The notes below the pieces were generated by a model. The model was not told the DNA's origin, did no database searches, and was given only the letters and a program-made list of their open reading frames with translations. 64,000 bases of DNA from Nocardiopsis sp. ATB16-24 (GTDB lineage Bacteria > Actinomycetota > Actinomycetes > Streptosporangiales > Streptosporangiaceae): positions 62,001 through 126,000 of the forward strand of contig NZ_JASCXJ010000015.1 of the NCBI RefSeq assembly GCF_030271535.1, in the 5' to 3' direction. Both the position numbers and the translations under genes were made by a program. This document shows positions 48,238 through 56,152 of this stretch, piece by piece; positions within the stretch are counted from its first letter, which is position 1, and each line of letters starts with the position of its first letter.

Positions 48238-48858
48238 GTGTCCCACACCTTCGACGCGGCCTTCTGGCAAGAGCACTACCACCGGCCCGCCTCCCACCCG
48301 CACCCTCCACACCCGCACCTGGTGGCCACCGCCCAACACCTGACACCGGCAAGAGCACTGGACGCCGGAAGCGGAGAGGGAGCCAACGCCCTGTGGCTGG
48401 CCTCCCAGGGCTGGCAGGTCACGGCGGTGGACATCGCCCAGACCGCCCTGGACCGCGCCCGTGAGCACGCCGACGCCCTGTCTGCCGCACTCACCGGCCA
48501 CGTGGAATGGGTCCGGGCCGACCTGACCTCCTCACCACCGACCAAGGAACACTTCGACCTGGTCTACTCCCACTACGTGCACACGACCACCTCGGACCGG
48601 GCACTGCTGGACAGCCTGTCCCAGGCGGTCGTAAGCGGCGGCACCCTGCTGATCGTGGGCCACGCACCCCAGCAGGAAGGAGACCACTCGCACGAACCGG
48701 CCCCCGGATCCCACATCCGAGTCGAGGAACTCGCCGAGCTCTTGGACCCTCGACAGTGGCGGGTGATCCTGGCCAAGACCCGCACCCGCACGGTCACCGC
48801 ACCCGACGGTCACCGGATCACCCTGCACGACGGCATCCTGCAAGCGCGCAGACACTGA
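48238..48858 (+). CDS. Class I SAM-dependent methyltransferase
   Basis: A 206-residue methyltransferase. Motif I is 'ALDAGSGEGANALWLASQGW' near residue 40 and motif II 'VTAVDIAQTALDRAREHA'; the post-motif is 'HFDLVYSHYVH'. Similar small TehB/UbiG-like enzymes often detoxify small molecules. GTG 48238 has AAGGAG 7-8 nt upstream, 25 bp after the flavoprotein stop, so the two are probably one transcript. Confidence 0.87.
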   Translation: MSHTFDAAFWQEHYHRPASHPHPPHPHLVATAQHLTPARALDAGSGEGANALWLASQGWQVTAVDIAQTALDRAREHADALSAALTGHVEWVRADLTSSPPTKEHFDLVYSHYVHTTTSDRALLDSLSQAVVSGGTLLIVGHAPQQEGDHSHEPAPGSHIRVEELAELLDPRQWRVILAKTRTRTVTAPDGHRITLHDGILQARRH

Positions 48859-48867
48859 CAAGGACCA

Positions 48868-48893
48868 GGGAAGGAGGTCAACCCTTCCTTCCC
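48868..48893. terminator. Small hairpin between convergent methyltransferases
   Basis: 8-bp stem GGGAAGGA/TCCTTCCC with a 10-nt loop, overlapping the stop of the minus-strand gene. Confidence 0.4.
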
Positions 48894-49660
48894 CTCACCA
48901 CCCACGTGCCCGTCTGCTCACAGACCACCGAGTCGGCGGACAACCCACCCCGGACAAAAGCACGCATCGCCGCAGCGACCTGACCGGGGTGGGCCTCCAC
49001 CAGCAGACGACCACCCGGCGCCAACCACCCACGGGCCTGGGCGGCGACCCTGCGCACGACGTCGAGCCCGTCCCCACCACCGTCCAACGCCACCCGCGCC
49101 TCATGCTCACGCGCCTCGACGGGCAACAACGCGATCTCCTCGGTGGGGACATAGGGCACGTTGGCCACCAGCACCTCCACACGCCCGTACAGGGACCCGG
49201 GCAAAGGCGAGAACAGATCCCCCTGATGGACCCGCCCGCCGAAAGGGGCGAGGTTACGACGCGCGCAACGCACACTGGCCGCGTCGATGTCGGCGGCGTG
49301 CAGTTCCACCACCCGGCGCTCGCCGGCGAGTACGGCTCCCAGGGCACCGGTGCCACAACACAGGTCCAACACCACCGCGCCGGGACGGGTCAGGGCCAGC
49401 GCCCGCTCGGCGAGGAACTCCGTACGCGGACGGGGAACGAACACCCCCGGCTCCACCACCAGACGCAGACCGCGAAAACACGTCCAACCCAGCATGTGCT
49501 CCAGGGGGACACCACCGACCCGAAGGTCCACCAGGCGAAAGAACTCACGCCGAGTGTGCGCGGCGGCGGCGATCAACTCCGCCTCCTCCTCGGCGAACAC
49601 ACACCCCGCCCGACGCAGACGAGCGACGGCGGCGGACAGCGGCGACGATACAGGTGACAA
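48878..49660 (-). CDS. HemK/PrmC-like protein-(glutamine-N5) methyltransferase family
   Basis: About 260 residues. The N-terminal helical region is followed by 'TRREFFRLVDLRVGGVPLEH', the PrmC-type linker, motif I 'VVLDLCCGTGALGAVLAGER', and the catalytic loop 'VLVANVPYVPTEEI', which is NVPY instead of the canonical NPPY. That change is seen in a divergent actinobacterial subgroup and suggests a substrate other than release factors, so I leave it unnamed. The start is uncertain: TTG 49660 with GGAAGG upstream looks best; a longer open frame to 49798 is not supported. Confidence 0.8.
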   Translation of the reverse strand: MSPVSSPLSAAVARLRRAGCVFAEEEAELIAAAAHTRREFFRLVDLRVGGVPLEHMLGWTCFRGLRLVVEPGVFVPRPRTEFLAERALALTRPGAVVLDLCCGTGALGAVLAGERRVVELHAADIDAASVRCARRNLAPFGGRVHQGDLFSPLPGSLYGRVEVLVANVPYVPTEEIALLPVEAREHEARVALDGGGDGLDVVRRVAAQARGWLAPGGRLLVEAHPGQVAAAMRAFVRGGLSADSVVCEQTGTWVVRGRKG

Positions 49661-50307
49661 GGGAGCCTTCCAGGATGCCCGGGGGCGCTCCCGCTCCCAC
49701 CTACCCCCGTACGGGGAAAGCGACCACGAAGGGGAGCACCCGGTCTGCGACCGTGGTGATCGGCCCCACCTCCTTGGCCTCCACGTGCGAGGCAACAACT
49801 ATACGCACCAGAGCGCGGCCGGCCGTGCGAACACCGCAAGGATCTCCTTGCCTCCACACGCTCGGAGCGGTTCTCCTGCCCACCCTCATGCCCCTGCGCA
49901 GGGTCATCCCGCCCTCCCGTCCCGCAGGAACGACAGGCGTGCCCATCCTCCCGAGGGCGGGCGCTCGGACCCACGTTCGACGACCGTCGCTTTCGACCGA
50001 GCCCGCTCTGTGCCAGGACCGGCGACCAAGGCGAAACGAATGACAACGGCACGTGACAGCGGCAAGGCCCTCCGGCGGAGCGCACGGGCACACCCGGGCC
50101 TGCGTGACCCCGCGCTCGACCACGCCGCGAAGGTGGGCGCGCACGGGCACACCCGGGAAGACCGAGCGAACGACTTCCCCGACGAGCCAGGACGAAAGAC
50201 CCGACACCAAGACCGTGTTCAGGACCCACCGAAGCCCCGGAGACAGTGATCGTGCCGCCACCGTGAACACGACGACGGCACGACCGACCACAACCGATGA
50301 ACCCCGA
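49661..50307. other. Gene-free region with a 19-nt direct repeat
   Basis: About 650 bp. I find no supported gene. Two copies of GCGCACGGGCACACCCGGG lie at 50080-50098 and 50139-50157. A short minus-strand coding-like peptide (ending 'EVGPITTVADRV') near 49705-49800 has no upstream continuation. Confidence 0.45.
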
Positions 50308-50946
50308 CTATTCGGGCCAGTCGGAATTCTTGACGACCTCCACGAAGTCACCGCGGACGAACCCCGGCACATAATGCGCCAACACGTCGGCCTTGACGTT
50401 GCCGAACGTGGTCTCAGGGCGATCCTTGATGCCCTCGGTGAACGCGGCCAGGATCTGCTCCTTGAAGTTCGGCCGAGGATGGGCCTCCACCACGGCCGCA
50501 CGCTGGGCATCGGAGACCGCGTGGTAGCCGATGCCCAGCACGTCCAACTCCACTCCCCTGGTGACCAGGGCGATCTCCGCAGCCATGTGCAGCGGAATCT
50601 CCGGAGTGGTGTGCAGGGCGATCGCCGTCCAGACCCGGTCGGCCCCCTCATCGCTCACACCATGGGAGCGCAGGAACCGCCGCGCCTCGTCGGCGCCGTC
50701 GATCTCGAAACGCTGGTCGGTACGACGGAACCGCTCGGTCAACCCCAAGTCGTGGAACATCGCCCCCACGTACAGCAACTCCGGATCGAACTCGATCCCC
50801 TCCTGCTCCCCACGCAACGCCCCCCACACGAACACACGCCGAGAATGATCGAACAACAACGGCGAAGCCGCCTCCCGGACCAACTCGGTCGCCTCCCGCG
50901 CCAGAGCACTGTCCGGAATCCGCACACCCGCGATCGACTCGCTCAC
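50308..50946 (-). CDS. HD-domain hydrolase
   Basis: A 212-residue metal-dependent phosphohydrolase-like protein. First His in 'LLFDHSRRVFVW' (His34), the HD dyad in 'VGAMFHDLGL' (His65-Asp66), and 'ALHTTPEI' with a later His; Asp follows in 'IGYHAV'. Relatives include cyanamide-hydratase-like HD proteins. GTG 50946 has GGGGAGA about 5 nt upstream. Divergent from the AraC-type regulator, which may control it. Confidence 0.85.
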   Translation of the reverse strand: MSESIAGVRIPDSALAREATELVREAASPLLFDHSRRVFVWGALRGEQEGIEFDPELLYVGAMFHDLGLTERFRRTDQRFEIDGADEARRFLRSHGVSDEGADRVWTAIALHTTPEIPLHMAAEIALVTRGVELDVLGIGYHAVSDAQRAAVVEAHPRPNFKEQILAAFTEGIKDRPETTFGNVKADVLAHYVPGFVRGDFVEVVKNSDWPE

Positions 50947-51001
50947 TCCATCTCCCCGTCTTCTCTCCTGGACCGTCTGATCCCCAGTGTCACCAGGTGA
51001 G

Positions 51002-51052
51002 TACCATGGCGCCATGTCCTTTCTGACAGAAAAACCACAGATCCAGACATGA
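51002..51052 (+). CDS. 12-residue leader ORF coupled to the AraC-type gene
   Basis: ATG 51014 opens a 13-codon frame (MSFLTEKPQIQT, stop TGA 51050-51052) that overlaps the next start as ATGA. TACCAT (51002-51007), 6 nt before it, is a good leaderless -10. Reading it would deliver ribosomes to the regulator start, which lacks its own Shine-Dalgarno. A regulatory leader is likely; whether the peptide itself matters is unknown. Confidence 0.5.
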   Translation, partial: YHGAMSFLTEKPQIQT

Positions 51053-52032
51053 CACACCGTGTGGGCTTCCTCGTGTTCGACGGGGTGACCATGCTGGACG
51101 TCACCGGCCCCGCCGAAGTCCTGCATCAGGCCGACCGTCGCGGCCACCCCTACGACCTGACCCTGCTCTCCCCCCACGGAGGCCAGGTCCAGACCTCCAC
51201 CGGAATACCGCTGAGCGGTACCGTCGCGGCGGCCTGGGCCGGCCGCTTCGACACCGTGCTCATCGCCGGAGGCGACCGCCTGACCGAACACCCCCCGGAC
51301 ACAGAACTGCTGGAAGCGACCCGCACCGTGGCCGCACAGGCCACACGGGTCGCCTCGGTGTGCACCGGCGCCTTCCTCCTGGCCGGACTCGGCCTGCTGG
51401 ACGAACGCCGCGCGACCACCCACTGGCGGCACGCCACCACTCTCGCCCGCCGCCACCCCCGCATCCACGTCCAACCAGACGCCATCCACGTCCAAGACGG
51501 ACGATTCGTCACCTCCGCCGGTATCACCGCGGGCATCGACCTGGCACTGGCCCTGGTCGAGAACGACCACGGAGCCGACACGGCCCGCCACATCGCACGC
51601 GAACTGGTGGTCTTCCTCCAACGCCCGGGCGGACAGTCACAGTTCACCACGGCCACCACCCCACCCGCACGCAACGACCTGCTGCGCACCCTGATCAACT
51701 CCGTCCTGAACGACCCGGCCGGCGAGCACGACCTGCCCTCCATGGCCCGCACCGCGGCCGTCAGCCCCCGCCACCTGACCCGGCTGTTCCGCTCCGAACT
51801 GGGCACCACCCCCGCCCGCTGGGTCGAACGGATCCGTCTGGACCGCGCCCAACAACTCCTCCTGGACGGGCACAGCGTCACCTCAGCGGCCCAGCACAGC
51901 GGATTCGGCAGCGACGAGAACCTCCGCCGCGCCTTTCTCCGCCACCTCGGCATCACCCCCACCGTCCACCGCCAACGCTTCGCCACCACCGGCACGACGA
52001 GCGCAGGGAAAGAAGGCGCCCCACACACATAG
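51049..52032 (+). CDS. GlxA-type transcriptional regulator (DJ-1/PfpI domain plus AraC HTH)
   Basis: A 327-residue regulator. Residues 1-170 are a DJ-1/PfpI-like domain ('FLVFDGVTMLDVTGPAEVLH' and 'VASVCTGAFLLAGLGLLDER' with the nucleophile-elbow Cys). Residues about 220-315 are a double AraC HTH ('MARTAAVSPRHLTRLFRSEL', 'HSVTSAAQHSGFGSDENLRR'). No catalytic triad is required in this class, which binds small nitrogenous ligands. ATG 51049 overlaps the leader ORF stop. Possible target: the divergent HD hydrolase. Confidence 0.88.
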   Translation: MTHRVGFLVFDGVTMLDVTGPAEVLHQADRRGHPYDLTLLSPHGGQVQTSTGIPLSGTVAAAWAGRFDTVLIAGGDRLTEHPPDTELLEATRTVAAQATRVASVCTGAFLLAGLGLLDERRATTHWRHATTLARRHPRIHVQPDAIHVQDGRFVTSAGITAGIDLALALVENDHGADTARHIARELVVFLQRPGGQSQFTTATTPPARNDLLRTLINSVLNDPAGEHDLPSMARTAAVSPRHLTRLFRSELGTTPARWVERIRLDRAQQLLLDGHSVTSAAQHSGFGSDENLRRAFLRHLGITPTVHRQRFATTGTTSAGKEGAPHT

Positions 52033-52263
52033 CCTTTGGCCTCGGGCAGGGCGGCGCGGACGACAGGGGAAACGACCCCGCCCGAATCACCGGGCCGCCG
52101 ACAACGACGACGAGCCAAAGACCCTCGCACGGCGATCACGGTGTTCCCTCCGCCGCCGACAACAGGCAGACCTGAAACCTCTACGCCCCTGGTGGCCGAA
52201 CTCCCGCCCACGAGCGGCCCGTCCGCAGGCCATATTCCGTGGCCCGCAAGACCCGGACCTGTC

Positions 52264-52269
52264 TACCGT
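52264..52269 (+). promoter_or_regulatory. -10 element of leaderless GNAT gene
   Basis: TACCGT, 7 nt before ATG 52277. Confidence 0.5.
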
Positions 52270-52276
52270 GGCCGAC

Positions 52277-52819
52277 ATGGTCCGCTCTTGCCTCGACGCT
52301 CTGCCGAAGACGTTGCCCACGCCGATGCCCGAGGTGTCCCTGCGCCTGCTCACCCCCGCCGACTCCGCCGACTACAGAGCTCTCCTGCACGCCAACCGCG
52401 CTCATCTGACCCGCCATGGCGACTTCACCGACCAGGTCGAGGCATCCACCGCAAAGATCGAGAAGGCCCTGGCCCACCTCGAAGGAAGGGAACGCGCCTA
52501 CGGCATACGGCTACACGACACCCTGGTGGGCCAGGTCAGCGTCATCGCCGTGGCCCCGCCCCGTTACAGCCTGGGCTACTGGCTCGCCCGGACCGCCACC
52601 GGGCAAGGCCGGGCGAGCGCGGCCTGCGCCGCACTCATCGCAAGCTCCTCCACCGTCCTTGGCGCCACGGACATGTTCGCCGGCGTCACCCATGGCAACG
52701 ACCCCAGCGTCGCCTTGCTCCGCCGACTCGGATTCGTCCCCGTCGCGGAGTTTGCCACCTACACCCGGTTCCACCTGGCTCTGACACCCCCGACCCGGCG
52801 GAGACCGCACGTCTTTTGA
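52277..52819 (+). CDS. GNAT-family N-acetyltransferase
   Basis: A 180-residue RimJ/RimL-like acetyltransferase. 'VSLRLLTPADSADYRALLHA' is the beta1-alpha1 start, 'LGYWLARTATGQGRASAACA' holds the acetyl-CoA pyrophosphate loop (Gln/Arg-x-x-Gly/Ala), and 'NDPSVALLRRLGFVPVAEFA' is the conserved end. The acceptor is unknown. ATG 52277 is preferred over GTG 52268: the -10 hexamer ends at 52269 and there is no Shine-Dalgarno. Confidence 0.85.
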   Translation: MVRSCLDALPKTLPTPMPEVSLRLLTPADSADYRALLHANRAHLTRHGDFTDQVEASTAKIEKALAHLEGRERAYGIRLHDTLVGQVSVIAVAPPRYSLGYWLARTATGQGRASAACAALIASSSTVLGATDMFAGVTHGNDPSVALLRRLGFVPVAEFATYTRFHLALTPPTRRRPHVF

Positions 52820-53335
52820 CCCTCAGCGGCAGCGTCCCCGAAAAAGCACACGCAGGCGAGCACGGCCCACCCACCAGGAGCCGAGCGAAAACCCCTCGCG
52901 GTCCGCTTGCGGACACCTCTTCCCACAAGCTGACCGGAACCTGCCCCACGGTGCTTGCTCTCACACCGCCTCAGTCCCTTCCCTGCGTTCAAGGGCCTGG
53001 GATCGACCCTGGAAGGCAGGTGGGCGCGATCCTCGACGAGCACATCGACGACGACCGTGAGCACGGCCATCGACCCCACCTCCCGCATCCCCCGGTTCGC
53101 ACGAACCTTTCCCAGCAGGCAGAAGGGGAGCCGTCCCACCCCCACACCGGCGACGCGGTGGAGCACCACAGACCCCACCACCGGCCCTGGAACAGCCCGG
53201 GACGAGGGAGCGACGAACGCCCACCCTCGCGCCACGGAGGGATTTTCGCGTTAGATCGGGATCAGCAGGAACCGCTGTCGAAGGCAGGCGCGGCGATTTC
53301 GGGCCCCTTGCTCCGAAAAACCGTCACGGGGGCGC
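52820..53335. other. Gene-free gap
   Basis: About 515 bp with no supported gene. Open frames here show no domain or codon pattern I trust. A minus-strand peptide near 53060-53100 starts with EVG, like the one near 49760, but is too short to interpret. Confidence 0.4.
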
Positions 53336-53752
53336 TCAGTCGGAGGCGGGGACGAGGCCGGTCTGCCCATGCGTGTCGATGAAGTCGCGCAGCCGGGTGC
53401 GCACAGCGGCATACTCCTCAGGTTCCCCGTACTCGGCGGCGTAGCGCAGGGCCTCCTCCAACCAGCCGCGCATGGTCAGTACCGCGTCGTCGACAACCTC
53501 CCCAACGCCCTGCCCTTCCTGCTCGGCCGCCTCGGACAGGCGTCGGGCCCAGGATCTCACCTGCTTCCACACGTGCGCCTCCTCATGCCCTGATTCCGGC
53601 CGCTGTAAGGAGACGAGCGTCCAGCCCTGACTCTGCGTCAGGGGGCCTTCGGTCAAGATCCAGGCCGTGGCCTTGCGCGCGGCCTCCATCGCAAGCTCCG
53701 CGTCGGCTCCCCGGTCTTGGTCCTGTCCCCGGTCTTGGTCCTGTTGGGTCAT
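53336..53752 (-). CDS. Small hypothetical protein
   Basis: A 138-residue acidic, helix-rich protein of unknown family. The N-terminus carries a tandem repeat 'QDQDRGQDQDRG' encoded by a 15-16 nt direct repeat near 53711-53745. The body ('AMEAARKATAWILTEGPLTQ', 'RGWLEEALRYAAEYGEPEEY') is probably soluble. ATG 53752 lies 6 nt after TATGAT (53759-53764), a consensus-like -10, with no Shine-Dalgarno, so it is probably leaderless. Convergence with nothing and lack of partners give no clue to its job. Confidence 0.65.
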   Translation of the reverse strand: MTQQDQDRGQDQDRGADAELAMEAARKATAWILTEGPLTQSQGWTLVSLQRPESGHEEAHVWKQVRSWARRLSEAAEQEGQGVGEVVDDAVLTMRGWLEEALRYAAEYGEPEEYAAVRTRLRDFIDTHGQTGLVPASD

Positions 53753-53923
53753 CCCGCGATCATAGACCGGCCAAAAGGGCCCGCCCGGGTGTGCGTGGCC
53801 CTGGAGCGACCGCGAAGCCACTCGGGGCGAACCGTTCAAGGCCCCGCTCCGACAGCGCCGGATCCCTCGCGCGACGATGCGCTGCGCGAAGGCCGTGGGG
53901 ACCGACACCTTGGGAAAAGCTCC

Positions 53924-54511
53924 TCACCCCTGCGCACAAGGACGGGCGGCCTCCCACGCGGCCTCGATCATCGTAAAGACCTCCTCCACCGCGGTCGGCG
54001 GATCGGCCGCCTCCCGGGCCAGGGAGAAAGCCTCGACCACGAACCTGGCGACCGCCCGACAGACCGTCGTGGTCTGTGTCAGGCCAAGGTCTGCGGCGAT
54101 GGCCCGCGCCAGCGCATCCGCGTGGCGCATCCTCATCGACTCCTCGTACTCCCTCAGGGAAGGCGTTTGGTCGACCATGCGCCAGATCGGTGCGGCTTCC
54201 TCCGTCGTGCAGTGCCGCACCAGCGCATGGATCTCCCGGCGCAGCGCGGGAATGAGCGGCTCGTGCGGGCCCCGCTCGGTGGCCGCCCCGACCAGGCGCC
54301 GTTCGAAGTCCTGATCCTGCTCGAACACCAAAGCCTCTTTCGAGGCGAAGTGGGAGAAGAGCGTGGTGACGGCGACATCGGCTTCGGCGGCCACGTCACG
54401 GATGCCCACCGCGTCGTATCCGCGCTCCAGGAAGAGTCCTAGGGCGGCATCGGCGATCTTCCGACGGGTCGCGGCCTTCTTGCGTTCACGGCGTCCGGGC
54501 ATCACGGTCAT
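53924..54511 (-). CDS. TetR-family repressor
   Basis: A 195-residue regulator. HTH at about 15-60: 'RRKIADAALGLFLERGYDAV' then 'GIRDVAAEADVAVTTLFSHF'. The C-terminal ligand domain resembles the SCO0332/MftR-like TetR group ('IPALRREIHALVRHCTTEEA'). ATG 54511 follows TAGTGT (54518-54523) by 6 nt with no Shine-Dalgarno, so probably leaderless. It is divergent from the quinone-oxidoreductase-like gene; the palindrome between them is its probable operator. Confidence 0.88.
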   Translation of the reverse strand: MTVMPGRRERKKAATRRKIADAALGLFLERGYDAVGIRDVAAEADVAVTTLFSHFASKEALVFEQDQDFERRLVGAATERGPHEPLIPALRREIHALVRHCTTEEAAPIWRMVDQTPSLREYEESMRMRHADALARAIAADLGLTQTTTVCRAVARFVVEAFSLAREAADPPTAVEEVFTMIEAAWEAARPCAQG

Positions 54512-54550
54512 AGCTTCACACTATCAGGTACAAAATCACACTCGATGCAA

Positions 54551-54574
54551 AACACTAACCGTTAGTGTTAGGTT
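54551..54574 (+). promoter_or_regulatory. TetR operator overlapping a -10
   Basis: AACACTAACCGTTAGTGTT (54551-54569) is a perfect 9-bp inverted repeat around one base. Its last base begins TAGGTT (54569-54574), the -10 that ends 7 nt before ATG 54582. Repressor binding would exclude RNA polymerase. Confidence 0.75.
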
Positions 54575-54581
54575 CGGTCGC

Positions 54582-55475
54582 ATGAAGAAAGTGAGCTTCG
54601 CCGAGTTCGGCGGCCCCGACGTCCTCCACCTCATCGACGCCGCAGAACCCCACCCAGGCCCTGGCCGGATACGCATCGCCGTGCGAGCGGCGGGCGTCAA
54701 CCCCGTCGACTGGAGGATCCGCGAAGGCCAGTTCCGCGACCTCGCCCCGATCACACTGCCCACCGGAGTCGGACAGGACGCCTCCGGGGTGGTGGACGAG
54801 ATCGGCGAGGACGTGGAAGGAGTCCAGATCGGCGACCACGTGTTCGGCGAAGGCTCCAACACCTACGCCGAGTTCGCCGTCCTGTCGGCCTGGGCCCCTA
54901 TGCCCCAGAACCTGACCTTCGCAGAGGCCGCCGGATACCCCTCCGTGATGGAGACCGCACTACGCATCCTCGACCAGGTCGGTGTCCGGCCCGGCCAGAC
55001 ACTGCTGACCATCGGCGCCTCCGGAGGAGTGGGCTCCGCGGTACTACAGATCGCCCGCGACCGCGGCATCACCGTGATCGGCACGGCCGGAGCCGCCAAC
55101 CAGGACTATCTGCGCGGCCTGGGAGCCCTGGCCACCACCTACGACGAAGGCTGGGTCGAGCGGGTGCGCCGACTCGGCCACGTCGACGCCGCCCTGGACC
55201 TGGCCGGCTCGGGCGTGATCGGCGCGCTCGTCGAGCTGACCGGGGACCCACGCAAGGTGGTCTCCATCGCCGACCCCGACGCGCCCAGGCTCGGCGCCCA
55301 CTTCTCCAACCTGGCCGGGAGCATGCCCCGAGCTCTCGCCCAGACCGTCGACCTCATCGCACGGGGAGGACTCCACATCCCCATCGCGAAGTCGTACACA
55401 CTCGCCGACGCCGCGGTGGCGCACATCGACAGCCAGGCCGGCCACACACGCGGACGCCGGGTCATCCTCGTCTGA
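54582..55475 (+). CDS. NADPH:quinone-oxidoreductase-like (MDR superfamily) enzyme
   Basis: A 297-residue zinc-free medium-chain reductase. N-terminal GroES-like part ('AAGVNPVDWRIREGQFRD', 'PTGVGQDASGVVDEIGEDVE'), then a Rossmann domain with 'LLTIGASGGVGSAVLQIARD' (the AxGGVG NADPH motif). The C-terminus 'YTLADAAVAHIDSQAGHTRG' ends in the family's 'GKxV' region (RGRRVILV). Likely reduces quinones or reactive enones, induced when the TetR ligand appears. Leaderless start at ATG 54582. Confidence 0.9.
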   Translation: MKKVSFAEFGGPDVLHLIDAAEPHPGPGRIRIAVRAAGVNPVDWRIREGQFRDLAPITLPTGVGQDASGVVDEIGEDVEGVQIGDHVFGEGSNTYAEFAVLSAWAPMPQNLTFAEAAGYPSVMETALRILDQVGVRPGQTLLTIGASGGVGSAVLQIARDRGITVIGTAGAANQDYLRGLGALATTYDEGWVERVRRLGHVDAALDLAGSGVIGALVELTGDPRKVVSIADPDAPRLGAHFSNLAGSMPRALAQTVDLIARGGLHIPIAKSYTLADAAVAHIDSQAGHTRGRRVILV

Positions 55476-55591
55476 GACGTTCTCCCCACGCGAAGCCCCC
55501 ACCCCGGACCCGGTGGCGAATCCGCCGCCTCATCACCGCGCGGTCCGAGCAGACTGAGACCGTGCCTCCATCGCCCTCCACCTAATAACGT

Positions 55592-55620
55592 TTGACAATT
55601 ACGTTAAGCAGTAACGTAAT
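55592..55620 (+). promoter_or_regulatory. Orphan promoter with embedded palindromic operator
   Basis: TTGACA (55592-55597) is followed by ATTACGTTA (55598-55606), a 5-nt centre, and TAACGTAAT (55612-55620), a perfect 9-bp inverted repeat occupying the spacer and the -10 position. A third half-site, TAATAACGTT, precedes it (55584-55593). This resembles a MarR/TetR-type regulated promoter. Confidence 0.6.
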
Positions 55621-55660
55621 CAAAGAGCCGCAAACGAAACCCCGCCGGAAAACCCCGGAA

Positions 55661-55699
55661 TCCTCACCTCCGATAAGTGGGCCTTATCGGAGGTGAGGA
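55661..55699. repeat. Perfect 17-bp hairpin
   Basis: TCCTCACCTCCGATAAG (55661-55677) pairs with 55683-55699 around TGGGC. It lies 41 nt after the orphan promoter. No T-tract follows. It could be an attenuator or 5' stabiliser of an unknown transcript. Confidence 0.75.
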
Positions 55700-56152
55700 C
55701 AGGGAGTGCGACAACGAGGGTGGGGGAGGTCGGAGTTTCGTTGGCGGCGAGCAGAACCCCTGGTCGACGCCTGAGGAAAACGAGATGGGTACAGCCCAGG
55801 CTGTATGGACACGTGGCCCCTCGCCGACGCGTCGACGCCTCCAACACGAACGAGCGCCGGCACACAGAGTCATACCCTGGCGACACGAACGTCCCACCGT
55901 TCCCACAAGAGTGCTCCGGCCGCCGCGGACAGCGCCCCGACCTTTCACCACCCGGGGCAGAAGAACACCGAGAACCTCCTGCCTTGGGACCCAACCTGGA
56001 CCGTCATCGCCACTCACCTCATGACCGACGAAAAGCCCACGCACAAGGACACGAGGCCGCCCCACACCCGTAGGCCGACCATGGGCCCGCACTGGTAGGA
56101 AGAACACCCAGGTGAGGACCCCACCCGCCCACGACCACGGAAAGGAACCCTC

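Larger units (their letters stand above)
55476..56152. other. Gene-free region with orphan promoter/operator and hairpin
   Basis: About 680 bp. It contains a consensus -35, a strong AT-rich palindrome and a 17-bp hairpin (listed separately), but no gene whose coding pattern I trust until 56153. Confidence 0.5.

Noticed and set aside
49701-53235. Homologous minus-strand remnants near 49.75 and 53.08 kb
   Set aside because: Only a few residues (EVG...TV) look alike; insufficient without an alignment.
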